This document shows, in pieces, positions 52,475 through 62,172 of a DNA stretch of 64,000 bases (position 1 is its first letter; each line of letters begins with the position of its first letter). The position numbers were made by a program, and so were the translations under genes. The notes under the pieces are model-generated. The model made no database searches. It worked only from the letters and a program-made list of their open reading frames with translations, and was not told where the DNA came from. Source of the DNA: UBA10518 sp022837185 (GTDB lineage Bacteria > Desulfobacterota > Desulfobulbia > Desulfobulbales > Desulfobulbaceae); assembly GCA_034007705.1 (NCBI GenBank), contig JAVEQK010000004.1:117148-181147 (forward strand), given 5' to 3'.

Positions 52475-54244
52475 ATGTTTCTGCCCACAACAAGAGAGGA
52501 AATGAACCGGCTCGGCTGGGACCGGCTCGACGTCATTCTGGTGACCGGGGACGCGTACATCGACTCCCCGTTCATCGGCGTGGCCGTCATCGGCAAGGTG
52601 CTCCTCGATGCCGGGTACCGGGTGGGGATCATTGCCCAGCCGGAAACGGAGACGGGCGACGATATCGCCAGGCTGGGCGAACCCCTGCTGTTCTGGGGCG
52701 TAACCGGGGGGAGCATCGACTCCATGGTCGCCAATCGGACCGCCGCCGGCAAGCGGCGCCGGACCGATGATTACACCCCGGGCGGGATAAACAACCGGCG
52801 TCCTGACCGGGCTGTCCTGGTGTACGCCAACCTGATCCGGAGCCGCTGGAAAAAGACCTGCCCCATTGTCCTTGGAGGCATCGAGGCCAGTCTGCGGCGC
52901 ATAGCCCACTACGATTTCTGGTCCGACCGCGTGCGGCGGTCGATCCTGTTCGATGCCAAGGCGGATTACCTGCTCTACGGCATGGCCGACAGATCGGTGC
53001 TCGAACTGGCCGGGGCGCTGGCCGCAGGCGCAGATCCCCGGATTGTCCGAGGGCTCTGTTACGCCTCCCGGGAAATGCCCGGGGGAGCCGTCGAACTGCC
53101 GCCTTTCGAGGCCGCGGCCGGGGACAGGACCGCCTTTACCGAAATGTTTCATCTGTTTTACCGGAACACCGATCCGGTGACGGCCGGAATCCTTGCCCAG
53201 AAGCAGGACGACCGCTACCTGGTGCAGAACCCGTCCCCCCTTCTTCTTTCCACGGCCGAACTGGACCATGTCCATGATCTCGACTATGAACGGAGCGCCC
53301 ATCCCCATTATCTGCGGCAGGGAGAAATCAGGGCCCTGGAGACCATCCGTTTTTCCATCGCCACCCACCGGGGCTGTTACGGTGAATGCAATTTCTGCGC
53401 GATCAGCGTCCATCAGGGCCGCACCGTCCGGTGGCGCAGCAGGGAATCCATCCTCCGGGAGGCGGAGCGGATTGTTGCCCATCCTGAATTCAAGGGCACC
53501 ATCCATGACGTGGGGGGCCCAACCGCCAATATGTACGCCATTGAATGCAGCAGAAAGGAACGGAAGGGAAGCTGCGCCTCCAGGCGCTGCCTGTATCCCA
53601 AGGTATGTCCGAAGATGGGGGTCGATCATGGGGCGCAGATCGAACTGCTGCGCGACCTGCGGCGGATCAAGGGGGTCCGCAAGGTCGTGGTTGCCTCGGG
53701 GATCCGCTACGATATGATTCTGGCGGACCGGACCAACGGCGTCAACTACCTGCGCGAGCTCATCCGCCATCACGTATCCGGCCAGATGAAGGTCGCCCCG
53801 GAGCACAGCGAGAAGAAGGTGCTGACCCTGATGGGCAAGCCCGGATCTGAGACCCTCCTTGCCTTCCGCGAGCTCTTTCAGCGTCTGAACGAGCGGGAAG
53901 GGCGCCGGCAGTACCTCACCTACTACATGATCGCCGCGCACCCCGGCTGCACCAGGGAAGACATGGTCCGGCTCAGGCGGTTCTGTTCGGATTCGCTCAG
54001 GCTCCTGCCCAGGCAGGTGCAGGTCTTCACCCCGACGCCCTCCACCTATTCGACCCTGATGTATTGGACCGGGCGGGACCCGTTCAGCGGCGAACCCTGT
54101 TTCGTGGAGCAATCCGTTGCCGGCCGGGAAGAGCAGAAGCAGGTGCTGACCCGGCACGGAGGCGGGACAAAAAAAGAGGCGGCCGGAACCTTTCCCCGGA
54201 AAAAAAGATCAGTCCGCCCCCGGGGACATCGCGGGGAGCGGTGA
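52475..54244 (+). CDS. YgiQ family radical SAM protein
   Basis: 589 aa. B12-binding-like N-terminal region (LDVILVTGDAYIDSPFIGVA), then the radical SAM motif THRGCYGECNFCAISVHQGR with the family's CxxxCxxC. Extra cysteines occur at CASRRCLYPKVCPKMG. Ends with a long basic tail (RKKRSVRPRGHRGER). Family function is not established. Follows the intron remnant and is separate from the SPASM enzyme at 30 kb. Confidence 0.93.
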   Translation: MFLPTTREEMNRLGWDRLDVILVTGDAYIDSPFIGVAVIGKVLLDAGYRVGIIAQPETETGDDIARLGEPLLFWGVTGGSIDSMVANRTAAGKRRRTDDYTPGGINNRRPDRAVLVYANLIRSRWKKTCPIVLGGIEASLRRIAHYDFWSDRVRRSILFDAKADYLLYGMADRSVLELAGALAAGADPRIVRGLCYASREMPGGAVELPPFEAAAGDRTAFTEMFHLFYRNTDPVTAGILAQKQDDRYLVQNPSPLLLSTAELDHVHDLDYERSAHPHYLRQGEIRALETIRFSIATHRGCYGECNFCAISVHQGRTVRWRSRESILREAERIVAHPEFKGTIHDVGGPTANMYAIECSRKERKGSCASRRCLYPKVCPKMGVDHGAQIELLRDLRRIKGVRKVVVASGIRYDMILADRTNGVNYLRELIRHHVSGQMKVAPEHSEKKVLTLMGKPGSETLLAFRELFQRLNEREGRRQYLTYYMIAAHPGCTREDMVRLRRFCSDSLRLLPRQVQVFTPTPSTYSTLMYWTGRDPFSGEPCFVEQSVAGREEQKQVLTRHGGGTKKEAAGTFPRKKRSVRPRGHRGER

Positions 54245-54270
54245 ACGGGGGTTGATCGACCGACGGCCTT

Positions 54271-54594
54271 CTATTTTTTCATTTCCTTCATTTCCTCGAC
54301 CCAGGACAGAGCGGCCGCCACCTTGGGATAGCCGATGGTGGAAATCAGCAGCAGGAGGGTATGCTCGATCTCCTCTCTGGTCGCTCCGGCCTCCAGAGCC
54401 CGCCGGGCGTGGGAGTGAACGGCTCCGGTCGAGTGCGCCGCGGCGGCCGCCAACTGGATGAGTTCCGAGGTTTTCCGGTCAATGGGTCCGGCATCGCGCA
54501 GGGTCGTTCCCAGATTTTCCAACGAGGCCATGACCGTCGGGAATTTTTTGGTCAACTTCCGGTAATGCTTGCTTGGAATTTTCTTCTCCACCAT
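54271..54594 (-). CDS. Carboxymuconolactone decarboxylase (AhpD-like) family protein
   Basis: 107 aa. Helical CMD fold with ELIQLAAAAAHSTGAVHSHA and RRALEAGATREEIEHTLLLL. The CxxC of AhpD-type peroxidase partners is absent (His/Ser/Ala instead), so peroxide reduction is unlikely. Substrate unknown. Confidence 0.84.
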   Translation of the reverse strand: MVEKKIPSKHYRKLTKKFPTVMASLENLGTTLRDAGPIDRKTSELIQLAAAAAHSTGAVHSHARRALEAGATREEIEHTLLLLISTIGYPKVAAALSWVEEMKEMKK

Positions 54595-54832
54595 GTTTCT
54601 CTCCTTGTTGTTTCAGGCTGCCGCCGGTCGGCAGCCGCTGCATTGCGCGTGCGAAAGGCTGGGACAGTCCCGGGACCGGGCAGGCCGGAACCGGGAAATG
54701 GGGCTTCCGCATGGACCGGCCGCAAGCCGGAACGGCTGCGGCCGGTCACTTAATTATTGATTATTTCGTCAAAAAAGCAACAACAAAAAGGATGAACGGC
54801 TCGGGCCGGGGGTTCTTCCCTCCAGCTTCCGC

Positions 54833-55636
54833 TCAGGGCCGGGCAAAAATCTCGGCGAAGAAATCCTGCATGGCCCGCCACGACTGGGTGTCGGCCTGCC
54901 GGTCATACGCCAGGGGCAGGCCGAATTCGCTGCCGAAGCTGTCGGCATCCGGGTTGGTGAACGAATGTCTGGCGCCGGGATAATTCACAAACCGGTAGGT
55001 TGCGCCGGCGGCCTCCATTTCTTTTTTGAACCCGTCAATTTCTTCGGCCGTGACAAAGGGATCGTCCTCGCCGTTCAAGACGAGGATCGCGGCCTTCACC
55101 CGTCCCTTCTCGGCCGGACTGGAGGTGGCCAGGCTGCCGTGAAAGCTGACCACGCCGTCCAGATCAACCCCTTGTCGGGCCATTTCCAGGACAACACCGC
55201 CGCCGAAACAGTAGCCGATGGCCGCGATCTTGTCCGGGTCGACCGTCGGTTCATTTTTCAGGACCTCGATTGCGGCGATGAACCGCTCTTTGGCCACGGG
55301 CAGGTTGCTGCGGACCTCAGCCGCGAACTTTCCGGCATCCTCAGGATGGGCCGCGGTCTTCCCTTCACCGTACATGTCGACGGCCAGGGCGGTATAGCCA
55401 AGCCCGGCAAGCATCTCCGCCCGTTTGCGGGCATAGTCGTTGTGCCCCCACCATTCATGCACCACCAGGATGGCGGGACGCCTGGCGTCGACGGCGTCAT
55501 CATAGGCGAGATAGCCTTTCATCTCCGTGCCGCCGGAAGAGTAGGATACTTCCCTGGTCTGCAGGGCGGCCGACGCCGTTGAACTGAAGAGCATACACAG
55601 AAACAGCAATAGGATCGGTAGTATTGTCCGGTTCAT
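54833..55636 (-). CDS. Secreted dienelactone hydrolase family protein
   Basis: 267 aa. Signal peptide (ILLLFLCMLFSSTASAA), then the dienelactone hydrolase fold: RPAILVVHEWWGHNDYARKR, nucleophile AIGYCFGGGVVLEMA (Cys in place of Ser, as in the family), LNGEDDPFVTAEEI and the catalytic His in YPGARHSFTNPDA. Cleaves lactones or esters in the periplasm. GGGAGG precedes the ATG. Confidence 0.9.
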   Translation of the reverse strand: MNRTILPILLLFLCMLFSSTASAALQTREVSYSSGGTEMKGYLAYDDAVDARRPAILVVHEWWGHNDYARKRAEMLAGLGYTALAVDMYGEGKTAAHPEDAGKFAAEVRSNLPVAKERFIAAIEVLKNEPTVDPDKIAAIGYCFGGGVVLEMARQGVDLDGVVSFHGSLATSSPAEKGRVKAAILVLNGEDDPFVTAEEIDGFKKEMEAAGATYRFVNYPGARHSFTNPDADSFGSEFGLPLAYDRQADTQSWRAMQDFFAEIFARP

Positions 55637-55931
55637 GGCATCCTCCCTTGATAAAGTTTTCCATGAATGATTCCTGTAAGGAACAGTAAGTGTGAAGCCC
55701 GGCGAAGGCAAACCAAAATCCGCTGTCCCGATGCGGGTGGCGATGCGGCGAAGGAGCCGGGACTCAGGGCGTCCGGCCAGGTCCAATGGGTTGCGCCGCC
55801 GTTGGCAACGCAGTATGGTTGTCGTGTTTTGCGGAGAGAACGACGGGCTGGCGCTGGGAAAAGAGACGGACCGCGAGCCAGTCACGGCCAAAAAAGGATA
55901 CGGGCGCGGGAACGCCGAAAAGGTGCGGGCA

Positions 55932-56474
55932 ATGGAGGAGGAAACAAGGCAATACAGGGTGATCAACAAACAACCGAATTCGAGTATGTGCCTGGTCTGC
56001 GGGCTGAAAAACGACCATGGCCTGCACGCCTCGTTTTACGAACTGGAAAACGGCGAACTCCTGGCGGTATTCCGGCCCGGCGAAAAACATCAGAGTTATC
56101 CGGGCCGGCTGCACGGGGGCATCGTGTCCACCATCCTCGATGAGACCATCGGCCGGGCAATCATGATCAACCGGCAGGGCGAGCTCTGGGGGGTTACCGT
56201 CGAAATCACTGTCCGTTTCAGGCATCCCGTGCCGCTGGGGGTGGAATTGCGGGCCATTGGCCGGATCACCAGGGACGGCCGCAGGATTTTCGAAGGCACC
56301 GGGGAGCTGCTCCTGCCGGACGGCACGGTGGCCGCCGAGGGACGGGGCAGGTATCTGAAGCAGCCGCTGGATCAGATCGCCGATTTCAATGTCGAGGAAC
56401 AGGAATGGAAGGCCGTGCCGGGGCCGGACGATCCGCGGTTCGTCGAGCTCCGGAAGGGGTCAGGAGGGGAATGA
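55932..56474 (+). CDS. PaaI-like hotdog thioesterase
   Basis: 180 aa. Hotdog core with SYPGRLHGGIVSTILDETIG, the family's HGG loop, and VTVEITVRFRHPVPLGVELR. A CLVCGLKNDHGLHASFYELE segment near the start is a common feature of one subgroup. AAGGTG precedes ATG 55932; upstream in-frame codons are Arg-rich and unconserved. Hydrolyses acyl-CoA; substrate unknown. Confidence 0.86.
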   Translation: MEEETRQYRVINKQPNSSMCLVCGLKNDHGLHASFYELENGELLAVFRPGEKHQSYPGRLHGGIVSTILDETIGRAIMINRQGELWGVTVEITVRFRHPVPLGVELRAIGRITRDGRRIFEGTGELLLPDGTVAAEGRGRYLKQPLDQIADFNVEEQEWKAVPGPDDPRFVELRKGSGGE

Positions 56475-56530
56475 GAATGCCTTGCTCCGATGCCGGCGCC
56501 CCTCCTTTGGCCTGCCTGCCTCGTTGCCGG

Positions 56531-56914
56531 TCAGGCCGCCTTGGGAAAATTGTCGGGCTGGGGCCGGGTCCATGAATCGCTGTCCAGGGGAGGCAGGCCC
56601 CACCTGGCCCGGGCCCTGTCGCACCGTTCGTTGGCCTGGCCGTTTTCGAACGAGGGGATGAAGTTGCGGCAGACCGAGGCGCGGCGGGCATAGATCGCGC
56701 AGTAGACGTTGTCGCCGATCACCCCCTTGAGGGCGATGCAGCGCGGATCGGAGCAGTTGGTTCCTTTCATGACCAGGTAATGGGTCTGGAGATGGTCGGT
56801 CAGCATATGCGGCACCCCGCCGGGGGTGGCGAGGTCGGATTCGGCCCAGTAGAAGGAGGCCCGGAAAAAAGCGCAACAGGCGCCGCAGGCGATGCAGGGG
56901 TTATATGCGGGCAT
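56531..56914 (-). CDS. YkgJ family cysteine-cluster protein
   Basis: 127 aa. CIACGACCAFFRASFYWAES near the start and later Cys residues in NCSDPRCIALKGVIGDNVYC and ASVCRNFIPSFENG form the YkgJ zinc/iron cluster pattern. Function unknown. GGAGGTG lies 10 nt before the ATG. Confidence 0.86.
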   Translation of the reverse strand: MPAYNPCIACGACCAFFRASFYWAESDLATPGGVPHMLTDHLQTHYLVMKGTNCSDPRCIALKGVIGDNVYCAIYARRASVCRNFIPSFENGQANERCDRARARWGLPPLDSDSWTRPQPDNFPKAA

Positions 56915-57066
56915 GGGTACACCACCTCCGGATCGAAAGCAATGATTGTTGAGTTGTGTTGGGAATATGTATTCGCCGGCGGCAAAACGCAAGGGAAAAA
57001 TGGGGTCCGGGGTTTGCCCTGAATTTCCGGTGCGGCCGGGAGAAGAGGGCGAATGATGCCGGTCGT

Positions 57067-58428
57067 TCAGACCGGTGATGAGGCCACGGCCCGGACAAAA
57101 TACCGGCAGCCGTCATCCTGCCAGCCGGCGTAGCCGAGGCGGGTGTTGACATACCAGGACGTCTTCCGGGAGCGCCGGTCGCAGCTCCAGAACCACTCGC
57201 GTTCACCGGTAAAGGGAGCCGGCCCGCACTCGCTTTCCGGCAGGGTCGGGTCAGGGATCAGCGACAGCAGTTCGTTGACCGTGGGCAGGCGCCACGCCGT
57301 TATGCCGCCGAAACCGGCTCCGTTCCAGGCGGCAATGAGTCTCTCGGCCTCCGGGCGGTCCACCGGGCAGGCTGAGCCGGCCCGCTGCCACAGGAGTCGG
57401 GTGGCCTCGTCCAGCACGATATGTTCCTCCGGCGGTGCAAACATGTTGCGGATATACGTGCGGGGCTGCCACAGGCTGTCGACCCCGAAAAGATTGCCGG
57501 CCCGGCCGCCGGAGGCGCGGATGGGCGTATCCCGGAGACCGTGGCGGGAGGAGGGACGCTGATCGGCGGCAATGTCCCGGCAGATCCTCCGACTGTGTTT
57601 TTGCCGGTGCAGCTCCAGGGTCATGAGGGCGGCGGCCATCTCCGCCGCGTTCTGAAATCTTCGCTCCGGCTTCCAACTGAGCGCCCGGGCGAAAAAATCA
57701 TCCCAGCCCTGATCGTAGAGCGGGTTGACCAGGCTGAGCATGAAGCCCTTCATGACCGGCAATTCGCCGGTCAGCAGACGGTAGAGCAGCACCCCGGCTG
57801 AAAAGAGATCGGAGCGCTCGTCGGCCCGGTCCGGGTCGGCGGCCTGTTCCGGCGCCGCGTAATAGGGCGTGCCGACCCGCATGCCCGGAGCGGAGGGGCC
57901 GCTCCCTTCTTCCATGTCCAGGGACATGCCGAAGTCGCAGATCTTGATGGTGTTTTCATCCGTCACCAGCATGTTCTGCGGTTTGATGTCCCGGTGCACG
58001 ACCCCGGCTGAATGCATGCAGCCCAGCCCGTCAAGAATCTGGGCGCCCCAGGCCAGGACCTTGTCGGGCGGGATGCGGCGGGTGGGCGATTCCAGGGTGA
58101 ATTTTTCGTCGATCATCATCCCGAGATTGGCGCAGTAATACTCCATGGTATAAAAGGGGTTTTTCCCGTCATAATCGAAGTCCCGGATATCGGCGATGTG
58201 CGGATGGCGCAGGCGGGCCATGGTCAGCACTTCGGTGGAGAATATGTCCCGCAGGGCGGGCATGCCGAGCAGCGCCGTCAGCGGTTCGGACGGGTTGAGC
58301 AGTTTCAGGGCGACGGTCCTGTTGGTGGTCGGCATGACGGCCCGGTAGACCGTGCCCATGCCGCCGTGGCCGAGGATGCCGGTTATGGTGTAGCGTCCTA
58401 TTCTGCGCCGCCGCCTCTTCCCCCGCAT
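57067..58428 (-). CDS. Serine/threonine protein kinase with C-terminal DUF1566 domain
   Basis: 453 aa. A Hanks-type kinase occupies about residues 10-275: ILGHGGMGTVYRAV glycine loop, VALKLL lysine, VVHRDIKPQNMLV catalytic loop, KICDFGMSL, and GTPYYAAPEQA. A linker leads to a DUF1566 (Lcl C-terminal) domain at about 335-450 (LLWQRAGSACPVDRPEAERL; TAWRLPTVNELLSLIP). There is no membrane segment. The metallophosphoesterase gene lies 12 nt upstream, so both are probably one operon. Confidence 0.9.
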   Translation of the reverse strand: MRGKRRRRRIGRYTITGILGHGGMGTVYRAVMPTTNRTVALKLLNPSEPLTALLGMPALRDIFSTEVLTMARLRHPHIADIRDFDYDGKNPFYTMEYYCANLGMMIDEKFTLESPTRRIPPDKVLAWGAQILDGLGCMHSAGVVHRDIKPQNMLVTDENTIKICDFGMSLDMEEGSGPSAPGMRVGTPYYAAPEQAADPDRADERSDLFSAGVLLYRLLTGELPVMKGFMLSLVNPLYDQGWDDFFARALSWKPERRFQNAAEMAAALMTLELHRQKHSRRICRDIAADQRPSSRHGLRDTPIRASGGRAGNLFGVDSLWQPRTYIRNMFAPPEEHIVLDEATRLLWQRAGSACPVDRPEAERLIAAWNGAGFGGITAWRLPTVNELLSLIPDPTLPESECGPAPFTGEREWFWSCDRRSRKTSWYVNTRLGYAGWQDDGCRYFVRAVASSPV

Positions 58429-58440
58429 AGTTCCTCCCGT

Positions 58441-59172
58441 TCACCAGAGCAGGCGCTGGGCGTTGAAGTCGGGAAAACCAAGCCGGCGCAGTTTGTTCAC
58501 GGTCCGCATCACATCGTACCTGACCGCCTTGAAGGTGACGGTGTCACGGTCGCTGTCCCAGACCAGGTACTTGGCGTGGTTGTTGATGCCGTCCCTGGGC
58601 TGGCCTACGCTGCCCGGGTTGATGATGTACCGCCTGTCCTGTTCCAGCCGGCGGAGTCCCGGTTCCACCTCCAGTCCCTGTTCGGGCGGCAGGCCTTCGA
58701 CAAAGAAATTCAGGGTGTGGGTGTGGCCGTAAAAACAGAGCCGCTCCGGAAAGGCGCCGAAGATTTTTTCCAGGGCGATGACACTGGGGTAAAAAAGATA
58801 GCTGGTGGGCGACTTGGGGGGACAGCCGTGGACAAACCTGGCCCCGTTCCAGATCATGACCGGCTGGAGGCTGGCGACAGAGGCAATGCTCTCCGGGGAG
58901 AGCAGCGGCAGGGTCATTTCCAGGGATTTCCGCGGGTCCGGGTTCATGCGATGGAAATAGGCCCGGTTGAGGAGGGCGAATTCGTGGTTGCCCTGGATGG
59001 AGGCGGCCCCGCGCTCCCTCAGCCTGAGCAGCACCTCTTCCGGGTCGGGGCCGTAGCCGATATTGTCTCCCAGGGAAATGATCCGCTCGATGTTTTCGGC
59101 GTCGATATCCTCCAGCACAGCCTCCAGGGCCGCCAGATTGGCATGTATGTCTGAAATGACCGCAATGCGCAC
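58441..59172 (-). CDS. Metallophosphoesterase (calcineurin-like)
   Basis: 243 aa from GTG with AGAGG upstream. RIAVISDIHANLAALEAVLE, ISLGDNIGYGPDPEEV and SIQGNHEFALLNR are the metal-binding blocks; YGHTHTLNF carries the late His pair and PGSVGQPRDG is typical. Resembles YfcE/MPE-type enzymes acting on nucleotides or proteins. Placed upstream of the Ser/Thr kinase, which suggests an opposing pair (inference). Confidence 0.88.
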   Translation of the reverse strand: MRIAVISDIHANLAALEAVLEDIDAENIERIISLGDNIGYGPDPEEVLLRLRERGAASIQGNHEFALLNRAYFHRMNPDPRKSLEMTLPLLSPESIASVASLQPVMIWNGARFVHGCPPKSPTSYLFYPSVIALEKIFGAFPERLCFYGHTHTLNFFVEGLPPEQGLEVEPGLRRLEQDRRYIINPGSVGQPRDGINNHAKYLVWDSDRDTVTFKAVRYDVMRTVNKLRRLGFPDFNAQRLLW

Positions 59173-59461
59173 GCGTTTTCCTCTCTGCCGGCACCCGCAA
59201 GCGGGTGGCGGGATGCCTGTTGCGGACATCATACCGTAAATATTGCCCGGCGTGAAGCCTGATGCGCTGTCATCCAATCAGGGGGCTCCGGAAACAGGGA
59301 AACGGGACATTGCGGGGACCCGGGCCGGAGCGGGAGGCCCGGCGGGATGGGTGCCCGGGATGAGCAGGAAAACAGCAGTTATTTTATGGGGAATATGGCA
59401 TAATAATCAACAATGTCCGGGAAAGGAATACGGAAGGATAAGCGGAAGCGGAGGCTGATTC

Positions 59462-60175
59462 ATGGGTCTGATTACGGCGGAAAATGTCCATAAGAGGTAC
59501 CGGGTCGGGGAGACGGTCATTCACGCCCTCAGGGGAGTGAGCCTGACCATCGAAGGCGGGGCGTTCGTCTCCATTGTCGGCCCCTCGGGGAGCGGCAAGA
59601 CCACCCTGCTCAATCTCATCGGCTGCCTGGACAGACCGAGTGAAGGAAAACTGACCGTGGCCGGCACCGATGTCGGCGGTCTCGGCCGGCGGCAGGGGGC
59701 GGACTTCCGAGGGAAGAATATCGGCTTTATTTTCCAGGACTTCAATCTCATCCCGGTGCTGACCGTCTACGAAAACATCGAATATCCCCTGCTCATGGTG
59801 CAGGATGTTCCGGCCCCGGAGCGTTCGGAGCGGGTTACGACCCTGTTGCGGGAGGTGGGAATGGAGGAGCAGAGGAACAAGCTGCCGGACCAGATCTCCG
59901 GCGGCCAGAAGCAGCGGGTGGCGGTGGCCCGGGCCCTGGTGACCAGCCCGGCCCTGGTGCTGGCCGACGAGCCCACCGCCAACCTCGATCATGACACGGC
60001 CTACCAGGTGATCGAATTGATGAAGCGGATGCGCGACACCTTCGGCACCACCTTCATCTTTTCCACCCACGACCCCAAGATCGTCGGCGAGGCCGAAGTC
60101 GTCCACACCCTGGAAGACGGGCGGCTGACCGACAGCAGAGACACACGGGAGGCAGGTCATGAGCAAGTTGGTTAA
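59462..60175 (+). CDS. ABC transporter ATPase (LolD/MacB type)
   Basis: 237 aa. Walker A IVGPSGSGKTTLLNLIG, signature ISGGQKQRVAVARAL, Walker B ALVLADEPTANLDHDT; the ending RLTDSRDTREAG is variable. GGAGG precedes the ATG. The start of the operon ABC-FtsX-LolA-like-barrel; its 3' end overlaps the permease by 17 nt. Confidence 0.93.
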   Translation: MGLITAENVHKRYRVGETVIHALRGVSLTIEGGAFVSIVGPSGSGKTTLLNLIGCLDRPSEGKLTVAGTDVGGLGRRQGADFRGKNIGFIFQDFNLIPVLTVYENIEYPLLMVQDVPAPERSERVTTLLREVGMEEQRNKLPDQISGGQKQRVAVARALVTSPALVLADEPTANLDHDTAYQVIELMKRMRDTFGTTFIFSTHDPKIVGEAEVVHTLEDGRLTDSRDTREAGHEQVG

Positions 60176-61397
60176 AATCGCGGTCCGCAACCTCCTGCGC
60201 TACAAGCGGCGGACCCTGCTCACCGCCTCCCTGATCACCCTCGGCGTCGTTTTCGTCCTGGTCTTCACCTCGGTGACCGGGTCGTTCAAGGCCATGATGA
60301 TCGCCCAGAACACCGACTCCATGCTCGGCCACCTGCAGATCCATCGCAAGGGGTATGTGGCCTCCATCGACAACCTGCCCCTGAACCTGAACCTGAAGGG
60401 AGGCGCCATTGCCCGCCTGGAACAAATCCTGGACGCCGAACCGGAAATCGCCGCCTGGTCGCCCCGGATCAAGTTCGGGGCGATGTTCAGCACCTTTGTC
60501 GAAACCACCAACATCCGCCTGAACGGGATCGATCCCGCGCGGGAGCTCCAGGCCGTGCCGCTGCTCGCCGATCGCGTGGTGGAGGGTGAGAAGACGCTTG
60601 CCCCCGGCGGGATCTGGGTGCCTGAACTGCTGGCCCGGGGAATGAAGGTCAAGGTCGGCGACACAGTGGTGATCGTCGCCACCAACCAGGACGGCTCGGT
60701 CAACGGCCGCCAGTTCAAGGTCGCGGGCATCATGGAAAGCGCCACCGGGCCGGGGGGCAGGGACGGCTACATCCATATCGAAGACGCCGCCGAGGTGCTG
60801 CGCCTGGAGGAAAGGGGGATCAGCGAGGTCGCCGTGCGGCTCGGGGATTTCGACCGGCTTGCCGCGGTAAGCGCCAGGCTCGAGGAACTCCTGGCCGCCG
60901 AACGCAACCAGCAGGGCAAGCCGATCTTTGAAGTGCATACCTGGGAAAAGCTTTCGCCCTTTTTCAACATTGCCCGGATGATCGACGTCATGACCTTCTT
61001 CATGAAGCTGATGCTGATCGCCATCGTTCTGGTGAGCATCATGAACGTGATGATCATGGCGGTCTATGAGCGGATCCGGGAAATCGGCACCATCGCCGCC
61101 ATCGGCACCCGTCCAGGCCGCATTCTCGCCATGTTCCTGCTCGAAGGATTGAGCCTGGGGGTTGTCGGGGCGGTGCTGGGCAACATGACGGGGGCGCTCA
61201 TCATCGCCTTGCTCAATGGCGCCCATATAACCTACGACTTCGGCCGGCAGACCGGTCTGGTGCTCCGGGCGGCCGTCGATCCCGCCGACATGCTGGCCCT
61301 GTCGGCGATCGTCATCGTCATTTCCGTGGTCGCCAGCCTGCAGCCGGCCTTCAAGGCTTCGCGGATGGACCCCATCAAGGCGCTGCGGCACGTTTAG
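60159..61397 (+). CDS. FtsX-type ABC permease (MacB/LolC-like)
   Basis: 412 aa. N-terminal helix (LTASLITLGVVFVLVFTSVT), a periplasmic domain of about 230 residues, and three C-terminal helices with MNVMIMAVYERIREIGTIAA. This 4-helix layout is mechanotransmission type, moving lipoproteins or other envelope substrates in the periplasm rather than across the membrane. GGAGG upstream. Confidence 0.92.
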   Translation: MSKLVKIAVRNLLRYKRRTLLTASLITLGVVFVLVFTSVTGSFKAMMIAQNTDSMLGHLQIHRKGYVASIDNLPLNLNLKGGAIARLEQILDAEPEIAAWSPRIKFGAMFSTFVETTNIRLNGIDPARELQAVPLLADRVVEGEKTLAPGGIWVPELLARGMKVKVGDTVVIVATNQDGSVNGRQFKVAGIMESATGPGGRDGYIHIEDAAEVLRLEERGISEVAVRLGDFDRLAAVSARLEELLAAERNQQGKPIFEVHTWEKLSPFFNIARMIDVMTFFMKLMLIAIVLVSIMNVMIMAVYERIREIGTIAAIGTRPGRILAMFLLEGLSLGVVGAVLGNMTGALIIALLNGAHITYDFGRQTGLVLRAAVDPADMLALSAIVIVISVVASLQPAFKASRMDPIKALRHV

Positions 61398-61408
61398 GAG
61401 AAACAATC

Positions 61409-62137
61409 ATGCGCATCCTGCTGTCCCTTGCTTTTTCGCTGCTGCTTGCCCTTCCCGTCCACGCCCTGGACGGGGAGGCGCTGCTGCTGCAGATCGACCG
61501 CAACCTCAATCCCGAAACCTACGAATCGTACCGCAAGCTCGTCAATATCGAGCCGGACGGCCGGAGCAGGGAATATGTCCTGTTCACGGTGAAAAAGGGA
61601 CTCGACAAGGTAGCCTCGCTGTTCATCTCCCCGGCCAGCGAAAAGGGGCGCTCCACCCTGCGGCTCGGCGACAACATGTGGCTCTACATGCCGGGAGTGG
61701 GCAGGCCGATCCGCATCACCAGCCTGCAGTCGGTGGTCGGCGGGGTCTTCAACAACAGCGATATCCTGCAGTTGGACTACGCGGCCGAGTACAACGTGGA
61801 GAAGGTTGAGGAGACCGGCGACGGCTATCTGCTCCACCTCAGGGCAAAGAGCCGCGGCGTCGCCTATGACCGGGTCCGGCTGTGGGCCGACCGGGAAGCA
61901 CTGCTGCCGACCCGCATCGAGTGCCTGACCGAAACGGATATGCTGATCAAGACCCTTCATTTCCGGGAGGTCAAGGATTTCGGCGGCGGCATTGTCCGGC
62001 CCTCGATCATCGAGACCGACAGTCCCCTCTACCAGGGTTACCGTTCGATCATGATCTTCGCCGGCATCAGGGAGAGAACCCTGCCGGACGAGGTGTTCAC
62101 CCAGACCTTCATGCCCAATCTGGAATCACTGCGCTGA
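61409..62137 (+). CDS. LolA-like outer-membrane lipoprotein-sorting protein
   Basis: 242 aa. Signal peptide (LLSLAFSLLLALPVHA), then a LolA/LolB-like fold of the TP0789 type (SLFISPASEKGRSTLRLGDN; MWLYMPGVGRPIRITSLQSV; VGGVFNNSDILQLDYAAEYN). AGGAG precedes the ATG, 11 nt after the permease. With the ABC pair it would receive a lipid or lipoprotein in the periplasm. Confidence 0.88.
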   Translation: MRILLSLAFSLLLALPVHALDGEALLLQIDRNLNPETYESYRKLVNIEPDGRSREYVLFTVKKGLDKVASLFISPASEKGRSTLRLGDNMWLYMPGVGRPIRITSLQSVVGGVFNNSDILQLDYAAEYNVEKVEETGDGYLLHLRAKSRGVAYDRVRLWADREALLPTRIECLTETDMLIKTLHFREVKDFGGGIVRPSIIETDSPLYQGYRSIMIFAGIRERTLPDEVFTQTFMPNLESLR

Positions 62138-62172
62138 CGGAACAGGGAATGGTCGGCTGCGCGGCAGGAACC

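Noticed and set aside
60054..61406. 450-codon minus-strand frame opposite the FtsX permease
   Set aside because: Asp/His/Gly-rich antisense shadow of a clear permease.
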